A stretch of 64,000 bases of DNA from Candidatus Kapaibacterium sp. (GTDB taxonomy: Bacteria; Bacteroidota; Ignavibacteria; Kapaibacteriales; JAEUSM01), in the NCBI GenBank assembly GCA_016788785.1, contig JAEUSM010000006.1:581254-645253 (forward strand), in the 5' to 3' direction. Of this stretch, positions 36,382-45,093 are shown piece by piece (position 1 is the stretch's first letter; each line of letters opens with the position of its first letter). A program made the position numbers and the translations under genes. The notes beneath the pieces were generated by a model that saw nothing but the letters and a program-made list of their open reading frames with translations, was not told where the DNA came from and ran no database searches.

Positions 36382-38682
36382 CTATTTCACTATTTGCATT
36401 GGTTGTGATTGAACACCTTTTTTGTTTTTCACTACAACGTAATATTGTCCAGATGGCAAACCCGGAACAGTAAATTCGCAATGTTGTAATTGTAATTTGT
36501 CCGCAACTTTGTACGAGACTGTTTCACCAAGTGCATTTACCACAAACACTTCATTTGATTCTTCTGCTTGTTCTGAACTCACAACAAATGTTGAATTTGT
36601 AATTGATGGATAAACTTTCAAGGAAGAAGAAATATTTTGCTCAGCAACACTCACGATAAGTCGTTGCATTGCAGCAAATATATTGAGTTTACCCCAACCC
36701 CACGTTGGGTTTGGAACTGTTCCTGTATATTGATCTTTATCTGCTGTTTTGATAAGTAAGGCTCTCACTTCTTCAACTGTCAAATTTGGATTTTGTTCGT
36801 ACAATAATGCAATTGCACCACAGACAACTGGAGAAGACATTGAAGTACCGGAATTGGCAATAAAGCTAGTATCACTTATCTGATTATCTTCATCAGCTTC
36901 AGAATATCTACTTTTTGCAGAAATAATATTATGCCCCGGAGCAATTATATCAGGTTTTACTCTTCCATCTGCTGTAGGTCCTTTCGCTGAAAATGGAGCT
37001 ATTTGACCCTCGGGGACTTCCATTCCTCCAACAGAAGCAAATGCACCTGATTTGTTCGTAAACATAAGTAAATTAGAATAAGCCCCAACTGTGATAACAT
37101 TTTGAGATAAAGTTGGAAATGTTCCTATATTCATTAAATAGTCAGCCTCGATTAAACCACTTATTTGTGGTAGTCCTCTTTGAACTGGAGTTTCAATAAA
37201 ACCACCAAACCCGTCATTTTTAAATACATGTGTTTTCGAAGTTCCGTTGATACTAAATTGGAAAATATCAAAATTCATATACGAAACAGATGAAGCTGGA
37301 ATGGTTTTGTCTGATATTAACACTGATACTTCGACGACGTGTTGATGAACTCTTGGAATAATCGTATAAGAACAATCATCTGGTTGTCTATTTGGTAGAC
37401 TAAATGAACGAGAAGCAAAACCACTTTTCATTAGGTCAGTTAGTTTTATAGATGGAGTTGCAGAGTATTTTTGGGGATTCAAAATAAAGTTTGAAATCGG
37501 TAAAAATCCGATAATTTGAAAGAAACTTAATTCATTTTGAATAGAAATTGGATTTAATTCAAAGTTACAAGTCGCAGTATCTTCAATTGGAATACGTAAT
37601 GTAAATGAAACATTCGAAGTATTCTCATTTCCAAATCCAAAAGCATGCATATACACACTCGATGATCCACTTTGATTCAAATTGCCACCCCAATGAAGCA
37701 TTTCTTCACCGTCGTTTGAAGCTGCAACAACGCAAATTGTTTGTGGATTTTGAGCCAAAAGTTCATCCAAGGCAACTGAAGCAATATCTGAACCATCTCG
37801 AATACCTTGAGTAATACCCAAAGACATATTATACACCATTGGTTTTTTCTCCAATTTTGCAAACTCAGCAGCAAATTCCATTGAAACTAAAATTTCGGAA
37901 GTTAATGAGGAATAACGCTGATTCTGATCAACTTTATTGAGAGTTTTTACCACTACAATTTCAGCATCAGGAGCCATTCCTGTCAATCCAGCAGTGGTGG
38001 ATGCAACGTGTGTTCCATGACCATTTTCGTCAATAGTTTCTAATGCAACAGTACTATTTCCATCAATCGTCGCTTGAATTTCTTCCCGAGTAAAATATTT
38101 CCCATACGGTAGGTTGAATGGAGGAGTATTAGACTCTAATCCTGTATCATAAATTCCAATGATTCTTGTTTTGGTAACATCATCTTTTTTAAAGAAGTCT
38201 TTATGAAAGATGTCAATTCCAGTATCCAAAATTCCAACTAAAACACCTTTCCCAGTAAATGCTCTTGGCAATGGAGAATCACCATTGTTTACTTTATCTG
38301 CTCCAACATGCTGTTTTGCTTTTGTATTTTTTACAGAAACCACTTTTGCAGATTCCATTTTCAATACCTCAGGCATTTCATGCAAAATATCAACTACTTT
38401 ATGTGGTACTCTTACGGATACTATTGCAGCTCCGTAGGTTCCCAAAACAATCCCTTTATTTGCCAATACTATATCTTTGACTGTCGATATTGATGTTGTT
38501 TGAATAAACACATCAACAACACCCGGATTGAATGTAATGGATGCAGAAAGCGGAATATCCGTTCTTTTTGATTGAAGTGACAAACTTAATAAACGTAAGT
38601 CTGCATCTAATTTATCAAGACCTGCTGAAAGATTGTCTTGACAAAACAATAGTAACAAGATAATTAAAAGAATTTTTTTCAT
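36382..38682 (-). CDS. Secreted subtilisin-like (S8) serine protease with T9SS sorting domain
   Basis: A 766-residue exported protease (signal peptide MKKILLIILLLLFCQDNLSA) with a prodomain, then the S8 triad: Asp in VGILDTGIDIFHKDF, His in NGHGTHVASTTAGL and Ser in NSGTSMSSPVVCGAIALL. A large insertion (about residues 330-520) lies between the His and Ser motifs. The C-terminus is a Por-secretion sorting domain (LKVYPSITNSTFVVSS, GLPSGQYYVVVKNK). Unlike the subtilase at 17 kb, it lies 27 bases after an OmpA-like gene on the same strand and may be co-transcribed with it. Confidence 0.9.
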   Translation of the reverse strand: MKKILLIILLLLFCQDNLSAGLDKLDADLRLLSLSLQSKRTDIPLSASITFNPGVVDVFIQTTSISTVKDIVLANKGIVLGTYGAAIVSVRVPHKVVDILHEMPEVLKMESAKVVSVKNTKAKQHVGADKVNNGDSPLPRAFTGKGVLVGILDTGIDIFHKDFFKKDDVTKTRIIGIYDTGLESNTPPFNLPYGKYFTREEIQATIDGNSTVALETIDENGHGTHVASTTAGLTGMAPDAEIVVVKTLNKVDQNQRYSSLTSEILVSMEFAAEFAKLEKKPMVYNMSLGITQGIRDGSDIASVALDELLAQNPQTICVVAASNDGEEMLHWGGNLNQSGSSSVYMHAFGFGNENTSNVSFTLRIPIEDTATCNFELNPISIQNELSFFQIIGFLPISNFILNPQKYSATPSIKLTDLMKSGFASRSFSLPNRQPDDCSYTIIPRVHQHVVEVSVLISDKTIPASSVSYMNFDIFQFSINGTSKTHVFKNDGFGGFIETPVQRGLPQISGLIEADYLMNIGTFPTLSQNVITVGAYSNLLMFTNKSGAFASVGGMEVPEGQIAPFSAKGPTADGRVKPDIIAPGHNIISAKSRYSEADEDNQISDTSFIANSGTSMSSPVVCGAIALLYEQNPNLTVEEVRALLIKTADKDQYTGTVPNPTWGWGKLNIFAAMQRLIVSVAEQNISSSLKVYPSITNSTFVVSSEQAEESNEVFVVNALGETVSYKVADKLQLQHCEFTVPGLPSGQYYVVVKNKKGVQSQPMQIVK

Positions 38683-38709
38683 AGTGATAACTTATGGAGT
38701 GTTTTAGAA

Positions 38710-40866
38710 TTATTTCAAAGGAGTTTCTACGATTACTTCAACGGTTCTGCTGTACATTCTTCCTTCAGGAGTATTGTTATCAAATAATAAGACCTCTTCG
38801 CCAAGTCCATTTGTTATTACATTTTGTACATTCAAAACTTTTTTTGCTTCATTTGCACGATCGAAAGAAAGTTTCTTATTTAACGCATCATCACCGATTC
38901 TGTCTGTATAACCAGTGATAGTAATTGTTGAATTATTTTTGATGTTCGATTTTATTAATTTAGCAATTGTATTGTTATATTCACCCAAAGAAGAGCTATT
39001 GAAATCGAACAATAATAACTTATAAATATCAATCTCTTTATCATTTCTGTTATTATCACGTTTGTTCTTTAATGATGTAAATTTCACATTCAATGAGGTA
39101 GTAGCTGTCGTACTTTTGTCAGTTGTAGTTGAAGCTTGTAATTCAAAAGGAATGGTTTTAGAGAGTTCATTTACTATATTTTGAGAACGAGCAATATTAT
39201 AATCGTAGGTATTTGCTTTTTGCGAAGTTGTTATCTGTTTTCCACCTGTAGAAAGAACTACTTCTTTGAGAGTTTCAGAAGTTTGTACTGTAGGTTTTAA
39301 TCGTATTATTTCAGGTGTTACTTTTCTAAATGCATCTTTTGATATAACAACTGCTAAAATATCTGCTGAAGATGTAGAAATTTCGACACGTCTATTTTCT
39401 TCGATACCATCTTGCAATGTAATATTAGAAGGTTTGGCAGGAAGATTTTTTGATTCAACGGTAATTTGATTTGGTGCAATACCCCAAGTTGAAACAAAAT
39501 AGTCTTTTACAGCATTTGCTCGTTGTAATGACAACGATGTATTACCTTCTTCAACTCCATTATTTGAGTTACATCCAGTTAAGGTAATAGTCGCTTTTGG
39601 ATTTTGTTTTAGCCTTGAACCAACAATGTTGAGGATATCATAATAAACATCAATAGTAGATTGTTCTTTCGCTGAAATTGTATACGAACTAACTTGATTT
39701 GGGGATAATTTTTTGTATTTCGATTGAATTTCGGATGAACCTTCTTTGAAGAAAACATTTGGTAACAATGGATGTATTACTTTTGATTCAAATTCTTCAA
39801 TTTGTACTTCTTGAATTTGTTGTTCTTGACCTTTGTCATTCAATCCTACTGCTGTTAAGGTTGCAGAAAGTTGCGAAGAAGTAGTTTTTGTATTTGCAAG
39901 TTGTTTTGGCAAACGTAGTTCATACGTTTCTGTGACAGTTTCTGTTTCGACTATGTTTGTAGGAGTCTCATCAACTTTTTTGGAACTTGTTGTGGATTTT
40001 AACACAATTGTTTGAACTTCATTATTTGTTTGGACAGAAACTGTATCTCTGACAACAATTGTATTTTTCAACGTTGGTTTTGAAGATGTAAACTCATATT
40101 TTAGTGCAAGACCTGCTCTCAAGCCATTAGCATTCCAATTCATTTCAGAAGCTACGGAAGTAAGTCCAATTTGATAAAACAACTCCGGAGAAATGAGTAA
40201 TGATTTTGATTTGTTTAATGGAAATTCGTAAGCCATTCCTAAGAGCATTCCCATATATGTACCATTTGCTTGAGGTATTTCTCCAGAAAATACATTGCGA
40301 ACACGTTGACGTGAATCATTACCATTGCTATCTAAAAATGTCGCACCATTTGCTGGTGTTGTGATGCGTTCTTCTTGTGCAAAGGTAGAAGAACTAACCA
40401 TACCAAAACGCAAACCTGTAGAAAAGTATAGTTTCTTGACTGGGTTCCAAATAAATAAACCGTCAATGCCTATATTCGATAACGAACTTTCAACTGAATG
40501 GGTAAATGTTCCTCTTCTGGCAACACCATCTACTATAATAGTTGTTCCCTCATCTGCTTTCAACGTTGCACCAATCGATTGAATTCCTACTCTTGCTCCA
40601 AGTAAAAATTTGTTAGAAATTGGAACTTCCAATAAACCTCCAAATGTATACCCAGAACCTGAACCAGATTCAAAACGTGGGCAACAATTTGGGATTCCAG
40701 GCAAATTGCTAAAATCTGCTGAATGAATTGACAACAGATAGTGTCCAAATATTCCAATTTTTGTGTTTGGAGTATCCTGAGTGTATACAAGTGTGGTTGA
40801 TAATGAAAAAAATATCACCAAAGCCAACATTTGACAGGAGCGAATGAAGTAAGAACTATGTTTCAT
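38710..40866 (-). CDS. OmpA-like outer-membrane protein with two C-terminal OmpA-family domains
   Basis: A signal peptide (MKHSSYFIRSCQMLALVIFF) is followed by a beta-barrel-like region (about residues 30-260; glycine/aromatic-rich strands such as KLYFSTGLRFGM). A Ser/Thr-rich linker follows, and then two OmpA-type peptidoglycan-binding modules: one at about 370-500 (VFFKEGSSEIQSKYKKL, then QRANAVKDYF and NRRVEI), and a second at about 600-715 (LLFDFNSSSLGEY, ITGYTDRIGDDALNKKLS, RANEAKKVL). It probably links the outer membrane to the cell wall. It lies directly upstream of a secreted protease gene. Confidence 0.82.
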   Translation of the reverse strand: MKHSSYFIRSCQMLALVIFFSLSTTLVYTQDTPNTKIGIFGHYLLSIHSADFSNLPGIPNCCPRFESGSGSGYTFGGLLEVPISNKFLLGARVGIQSIGATLKADEGTTIIVDGVARRGTFTHSVESSLSNIGIDGLFIWNPVKKLYFSTGLRFGMVSSSTFAQEERITTPANGATFLDSNGNDSRQRVRNVFSGEIPQANGTYMGMLLGMAYEFPLNKSKSLLISPELFYQIGLTSVASEMNWNANGLRAGLALKYEFTSSKPTLKNTIVVRDTVSVQTNNEVQTIVLKSTTSSKKVDETPTNIVETETVTETYELRLPKQLANTKTTSSQLSATLTAVGLNDKGQEQQIQEVQIEEFESKVIHPLLPNVFFKEGSSEIQSKYKKLSPNQVSSYTISAKEQSTIDVYYDILNIVGSRLKQNPKATITLTGCNSNNGVEEGNTSLSLQRANAVKDYFVSTWGIAPNQITVESKNLPAKPSNITLQDGIEENRRVEISTSSADILAVVISKDAFRKVTPEIIRLKPTVQTSETLKEVVLSTGGKQITTSQKANTYDYNIARSQNIVNELSKTIPFELQASTTTDKSTTATTSLNVKFTSLKNKRDNNRNDKEIDIYKLLLFDFNSSSLGEYNNTIAKLIKSNIKNNSTITITGYTDRIGDDALNKKLSFDRANEAKKVLNVQNVITNGLGEEVLLFDNNTPEGRMYSRTVEVIVETPLK

Positions 40867-40897
40867 AGAGTGTTTCTTTACATGTTGTGAAACAAAA

Positions 40898-40905
40898 CAA
40901 ATTTA
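40898..40905 (-). promoter_or_regulatory. Possible -7 box for the OmpA-like gene
   Basis: Minus-strand TAAATTTG fits TAnnTTTG about 35 bases before the start codon, in an AT-rich divergent region. No good -33 box was found. Confidence 0.35.
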
Positions 40906-41088
40906 CGTAACTTTTGTTACTAATATAGGAAAATAATTGAAATAATTAACTAAATTTCACTTAACATTACTAATATTATCGAATTTCTTTAAATTTTTAT
41001 GTTCATTATTCCAAATTTTTGACAAATTTAAGGAATTCATCTGCGAACTTTTTGCAATATTAACCTAATTAGTCAACGAAAAATATCG

Positions 41089-41096
41089 TACTTTTG
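41089..41096 (+). promoter_or_regulatory. Possible -7 box for the S9 peptidase gene
   Basis: TACTTTTG fits the Bacteroidota TAnnTTTG box about 30 bases before the ATG. The expected -33 TTTG is not present at the right spacing. Confidence 0.4.
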
Positions 41097-41127
41097 TAAC
41101 ATTCAAAAACAAAATACTGGATTATTT

Positions 41128-42966
41128 ATGCAAATTCCTCCACTTATTCCTATTGAAACATTCTTTAGAAATCCTGCAGTTACACAATATACTATTTCTC
41201 CTGATGGGAAGAATTTTGCTTTTTTAAGCAACAAAAACTCGAGATTGAATATAGTATTATTCAACAAAGAACAAGCTACTGAAGAATTTATCACTGATGT
41301 TTCAGAACGTGATATATCTCATTATGTATGGGTAAGTTCTGATGTGATAGTGTATTTTTATGATACTGGCGGTGATGAAAATTTTAAAGCTTTTGCTTGT
41401 AATATTCATACGAAAAAAACTACCAATTTGACTCCGTTCGATAATGTCGTTACTTCCTTAGTTTCTCGGTTATACAATGATCCAAAACACATATTATTGG
41501 CAATGAACAAGGAAAATCCGCAAATTTTTGATGTTTATAAATGTGATGTCGAAACTGGTGAATTGATCATGATTGCCAAAAATCCTGGTAATGTAATGGC
41601 TTGGATGTGTACTGATGATGGGACTATTCGATGTGTGTATGTTCAAATCAATCCAGAATTAGAGGCAGTTGGACTGTGGAACTCAGCAGATAACACCTAC
41701 TCTGTCATTGTAGAGGTTCCGTTTCCACATTCTGTTGATGTTTCGGGTATTTCCAAAAACGGCAAAATTCTTTACCTATCAACGAATTTATTTTCAGATT
41801 TAGAACAACTTTTTGAATATTCTATTGATACAAATACATTTACTCCTTTATATCAACATCCTACAAGAGATGTTTCAAGATTAATCACATCTGATAGAAC
41901 AAAACTTCCAATTTTTACCTATGTCTATGATAGTAAAAGAACTATTCACTATTTTGATGAAAAACTCAAAGCAATTCATCAAAAAGTCGCAGAACAAATT
42001 GGCAGAAGTTTCGAAGAAGTAATGATTTTGGATTTAGATTTTTCTGAAGAAAATTTTGTGTTTATTGTCAATAATGATCGCTTACGTGGTGAATACTATT
42101 CATACGAAGCTAAAACAAATACGTTAGCATTATTCGGTTGTGCCACACCTTGGTTAGAAGAAGAACAATTAGCTACAATGAATGAAATCAGCTATACTGC
42201 TCGAGATGGAAGAACCATATACGCATATTTGACATTGCCAAATGGTGTTGAACCGAAAAATTTACCCCTAATTATGAATCCACACGGAGGTCCTTGGGTG
42301 CAAGATGTGTGGGGATATAATCCTGAAGCACAATTTTTGGCAAATCGAGGTTTTGCTGTAGTTCAACCTAATTATCGTGGTTCTTTGGGGTATGGACTTT
42401 CTCATTACACTTCAGCCTTCAAACAATGGGGAAAAACTATGCAAGATGATTTGACTGATTGCGTACATCACCTAATCAATACGGGTATTGCAGATCCAAA
42501 ACGCGTCAGCATTTACGGTGCTTCCTATGGTGGATATGCTACATTAGCGGGAATAACGTTTACTCCTGATTTGTATGCTTGTGCAATTGATTATGTTGGT
42601 GTTTCTAACTTATTTACCTTCTTTGAATCGTTTCCTGAATATTGGAAACCATTTATGGGGAAAATGTTTAAAATGATTGGAAATCCAGATGAAGATAAAG
42701 AACTTTTACACTCAAGTTCCCCAGTCTTTTTTGTTGACAGAATTACAACACCTCTCTTTGTTGCTCAAGGTGCGAATGACCCTCGTGTGAAAAAAGCAGA
42801 ATCTGACCAAATAGTGGAAGCCTTAGCAAAACGTGGTGTTAGTATTGAGTACATGGTCAAAGACAATGAAGGGCATGGTTTCCGCAATGAAGAAAACAAA
42901 ATGGAGTTCTATCATGCTATGGAACGGTTTCTTTTGGAACACATTCCTGTGCAGTATCGCAACTAA
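41128..42966 (+). CDS. S9-family prolyl oligopeptidase-like serine peptidase
   Basis: The 612-residue protein has an N-terminal beta-propeller (about 1-350, with repeats such as YTISPDGKNFAFLSNKNSRL) and a C-terminal alpha/beta-hydrolase domain. The catalytic residues are Ser in GASYGGYATLAG, Asp in GANDPRVKKAE and His in EGHGFRNEENK. No signal peptide is visible, so it is cytoplasmic. Such enzymes cleave short peptides, often acylaminoacyl or dipeptidyl substrates; the exact specificity is not readable. It is a single gene between a divergent OmpA-like gene and a STAS gene. Confidence 0.9.
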   Translation: MQIPPLIPIETFFRNPAVTQYTISPDGKNFAFLSNKNSRLNIVLFNKEQATEEFITDVSERDISHYVWVSSDVIVYFYDTGGDENFKAFACNIHTKKTTNLTPFDNVVTSLVSRLYNDPKHILLAMNKENPQIFDVYKCDVETGELIMIAKNPGNVMAWMCTDDGTIRCVYVQINPELEAVGLWNSADNTYSVIVEVPFPHSVDVSGISKNGKILYLSTNLFSDLEQLFEYSIDTNTFTPLYQHPTRDVSRLITSDRTKLPIFTYVYDSKRTIHYFDEKLKAIHQKVAEQIGRSFEEVMILDLDFSEENFVFIVNNDRLRGEYYSYEAKTNTLALFGCATPWLEEEQLATMNEISYTARDGRTIYAYLTLPNGVEPKNLPLIMNPHGGPWVQDVWGYNPEAQFLANRGFAVVQPNYRGSLGYGLSHYTSAFKQWGKTMQDDLTDCVHHLINTGIADPKRVSIYGASYGGYATLAGITFTPDLYACAIDYVGVSNLFTFFESFPEYWKPFMGKMFKMIGNPDEDKELLHSSSPVFFVDRITTPLFVAQGANDPRVKKAESDQIVEALAKRGVSIEYMVKDNEGHGFRNEENKMEFYHAMERFLLEHIPVQYRN

Positions 42967-43031
42967 TTTTTCATAATAACACTTATTCTTTTCCAAAATT
43001 TTCGTAAATTGCAGTGAAAGGAACATTTTTT

Positions 43032-43385
43032 ATGAAATTTAGTTTTGAACAAGACGACGATATAGCGATTTTTACGCTCAAATCAACTTCTTTGGATGCA
43101 ACCATCTCAGGTGATTTGAAATCGGAGTTTTTAATTCTTTGTCAACCCAATCTTGTCGCGTTGATAATTGATTTGTCCTATGTCGAATTTATGGATTCGG
43201 CTGGAATCAGCTCACTTCTCATTGCAGAAAGGCAGATGGCTGAGCATGAAGCACCAGTTGTAATTGTAGGTGCTAACGAGCATATACAAACTACCTTGCG
43301 AATATCTCAATTAGACCGAATTTTCGAGATTGTGCCAACGACTGAAGAAGCGCTCCAAATGCTTCGCTCACCAGCAAACGACTAA
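43032..43385 (+). CDS. STAS-domain anti-sigma-factor antagonist-like protein
   Basis: A single STAS domain of about 117 residues with the conserved core LIIDLSYVEFMDSAGISSLLIAERQM, where the Ser in DSAG is the site that partner kinases phosphorylate in SpoIIAA-type proteins. I chose the ATG at 43032 over the in-frame GTG at 43014: an AAAGGA lies at 43017-43022, nine bases upstream. No kinase or phosphatase of the RsbW/RsbU type is near, so the partner is unknown. A bidirectional terminator follows. Confidence 0.88.
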   Translation: MKFSFEQDDDIAIFTLKSTSLDATISGDLKSEFLILCQPNLVALIIDLSYVEFMDSAGISSLLIAERQMAEHEAPVVIVGANEHIQTTLRISQLDRIFEIVPTTEEALQMLRSPAND

Positions 43386-43387
43386 CA

Positions 43388-43416
43388 AAAAAGCCACTTT
43401 TCAGTGGCTTTTTTGT
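43388..43416. terminator. Bidirectional terminator between the STAS gene and propeller protein A
   Basis: AAGCCACT, loop TTTC, AGTGGCTT (43391-43410), with A and T tracts on both sides. The same 20-base hairpin occurs at 45069-45088. Confidence 0.85.
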
Positions 43417-43419
43417 TAT

Positions 43420-44994
43420 CTATTCTTTTACAAATTTCAGTACTTCCAACTTTCCATTTTCGTAGTATATTTTTACGAAATACATTCCACTTGCGAGATT
43501 ATTGACTGGTATTTCCGTTGAATATTCAGATACTGTTCTTACAATCATTCCAGTAACATTAAGTATTTCAATTTTTGCAATATCATTTTGTATATTACTC
43601 AATCGTATACTTTTACTCCCTGGATTTGGATAGATTATCGTTGGCTTTTTGATGGATTCGTCGACAGAAGTTGTTGGGTCATCTGTCATTTTGAGAATGA
43701 AGTTTTCTCCTGCTATCCAAATATTACCAAACTTATCAGCTAACATTCGTTTGATTTCTAATTTGCTTTGAACTGGGTCGCCATTCATTAGAATATCAAT
43801 TTCTGTTTTGAGATTTTCTTCTGAAATGATAGAATAATCTGGTCTAAAGATAGTTGCATGTTGCAAATACGTTTTCCATTGCAAAGTATCAAATTTGTTT
43901 TCACTATTAAGCTTGTACAATTGAAGATTTTTTGCTTCAGTATACCCATTATTTTGCATTACAAAAAGATATTCATTGTTTTTCAGCTCACACATATCCG
44001 CAGGTGTAGCATAGCGAATATATTGGTCATTAAAATTCAATGAATATGGAGTATTGTTTTCCTGTGTATATGTATACCAATCAGTAGTGTTATCCAATCT
44101 GGCTATCCCAGAACAACAAGCAGTTTCAACTCCAGTATTTTGATTGTACCCTTGTTGAAATCGCATCAAGAAGAATACTCTATTCTTAGAATCTACATAA
44201 ATCCTATTCAACTTTTTCAAACTTTCACTATAAATTGGTTTGTCAATCATAGGTATAGTTAAGTTCTTCGAAGTTCCGTCATATTTTGTATATAATATTT
44301 CAGCTCTTCCACCATTTTCACTATCAGGACGGAATCCTTTATCGCCAAATAACATTATACCATCAACTAAACTTCCAGAATTATTTACATCTTTGTTATA
44401 AAAAGATGATTCATTTTCTAGCGGAAAATCATCTGGATAATAACCGAACTCTTCTAAATACTGATAAAATTCACCATTTTCAAATCTGTATAATCTTCCT
44501 CCTCCTTTTGAATTTGGTGGAGTGCCTTGAATAGCATTCACAAAAACCCAAATCCTACCTTGTTTATCAAAAACAAACTTTCTAAATGTAGAAATCTCTT
44601 GGTTAATATCTTTAATAGAATATCTTGTCCATTGTTCATTTTCAAAATGATACAAACCATCAACTCCTAGTAACCAAATTGTTCCATTTGCATCAAATTT
44701 AACTTCAGAAAATGTCATTCGAGCATCATTATCATAAGGAATAAACTTTTCAATTCCATTAATGTTAGCGGTTAATGGTAGAGATGACCATTGGTTATCC
44801 TTGTATAAATACACTTGTAGAATATTTTCATAATTTCTTCTACCAACAATTGCTACTTGATCCTCGTAAACATCCATATCAAATATTGGATATCGTGCTT
44901 CACCATTTATAGGGAACTGCTTGTAAGTTTGTGCAGAGACATCTTTGCTAAAAAACAACAAGCAAAGGAAAGAAAGTGTAATGATTATTTTCAT
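43420..44994 (-). CDS. Secreted propeller-like protein with T9SS sorting domain (paralogue A)
   Basis: A 524-residue exported protein (MKIIITLSFLCLLFFSKDVSAQ) whose middle consists of two-component-regulator-propeller-like repeats (GTIWLLGVDGLYHFENEQW, GRIWVFVNAI, GNIWIAGENFILKM). It ends in a Por-secretion sorting domain (IIYPNPGSKSIRLSN, then IEILNVTGMIVRTV). It is a close relative of the proteins at 48849-50438 and 51655-53247, with long identical stretches (IARLDN-TDWYTYT, ELKNNEYLF). Probably surface-anchored; the ligand is unknown. It lies between the STAS terminator and a matching terminator after the VWA gene. Confidence 0.85.
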   Translation of the reverse strand: MKIIITLSFLCLLFFSKDVSAQTYKQFPINGEARYPIFDMDVYEDQVAIVGRRNYENILQVYLYKDNQWSSLPLTANINGIEKFIPYDNDARMTFSEVKFDANGTIWLLGVDGLYHFENEQWTRYSIKDINQEISTFRKFVFDKQGRIWVFVNAIQGTPPNSKGGGRLYRFENGEFYQYLEEFGYYPDDFPLENESSFYNKDVNNSGSLVDGIMLFGDKGFRPDSENGGRAEILYTKYDGTSKNLTIPMIDKPIYSESLKKLNRIYVDSKNRVFFLMRFQQGYNQNTGVETACCSGIARLDNTTDWYTYTQENNTPYSLNFNDQYIRYATPADMCELKNNEYLFVMQNNGYTEAKNLQLYKLNSENKFDTLQWKTYLQHATIFRPDYSIISEENLKTEIDILMNGDPVQSKLEIKRMLADKFGNIWIAGENFILKMTDDPTTSVDESIKKPTIIYPNPGSKSIRLSNIQNDIAKIEILNVTGMIVRTVSEYSTEIPVNNLASGMYFVKIYYENGKLEVLKFVKE

Positions 44995-45065
44995 ACTAAT
45001 TCCATTTCATACTGAATATTTCATTGAATACAATTTTTTTGCAATTTTGTTACAATCTTAAACAA

Positions 45066-45092
45066 AAAAAGCCACTTTTCAGTGGCTTTTTT
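45066..45092 (-). terminator. Terminator after the VWA/WD40 gene
   Basis: The hairpin AAGCCACT-TTTC-AGTGGCTT (45069-45088) is identical in its 20 bases to that at 43391-43410. T tracts flank it on the minus side, right after the stop codon at 45094. Confidence 0.8.
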
Positions 45093-45093
45093 T

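Noticed and set aside
38210..38493. Several plus-strand frames opposite the S8 protease at 36-38 kb
   Set aside because: They are antisense shadows of the protease coding sequence.
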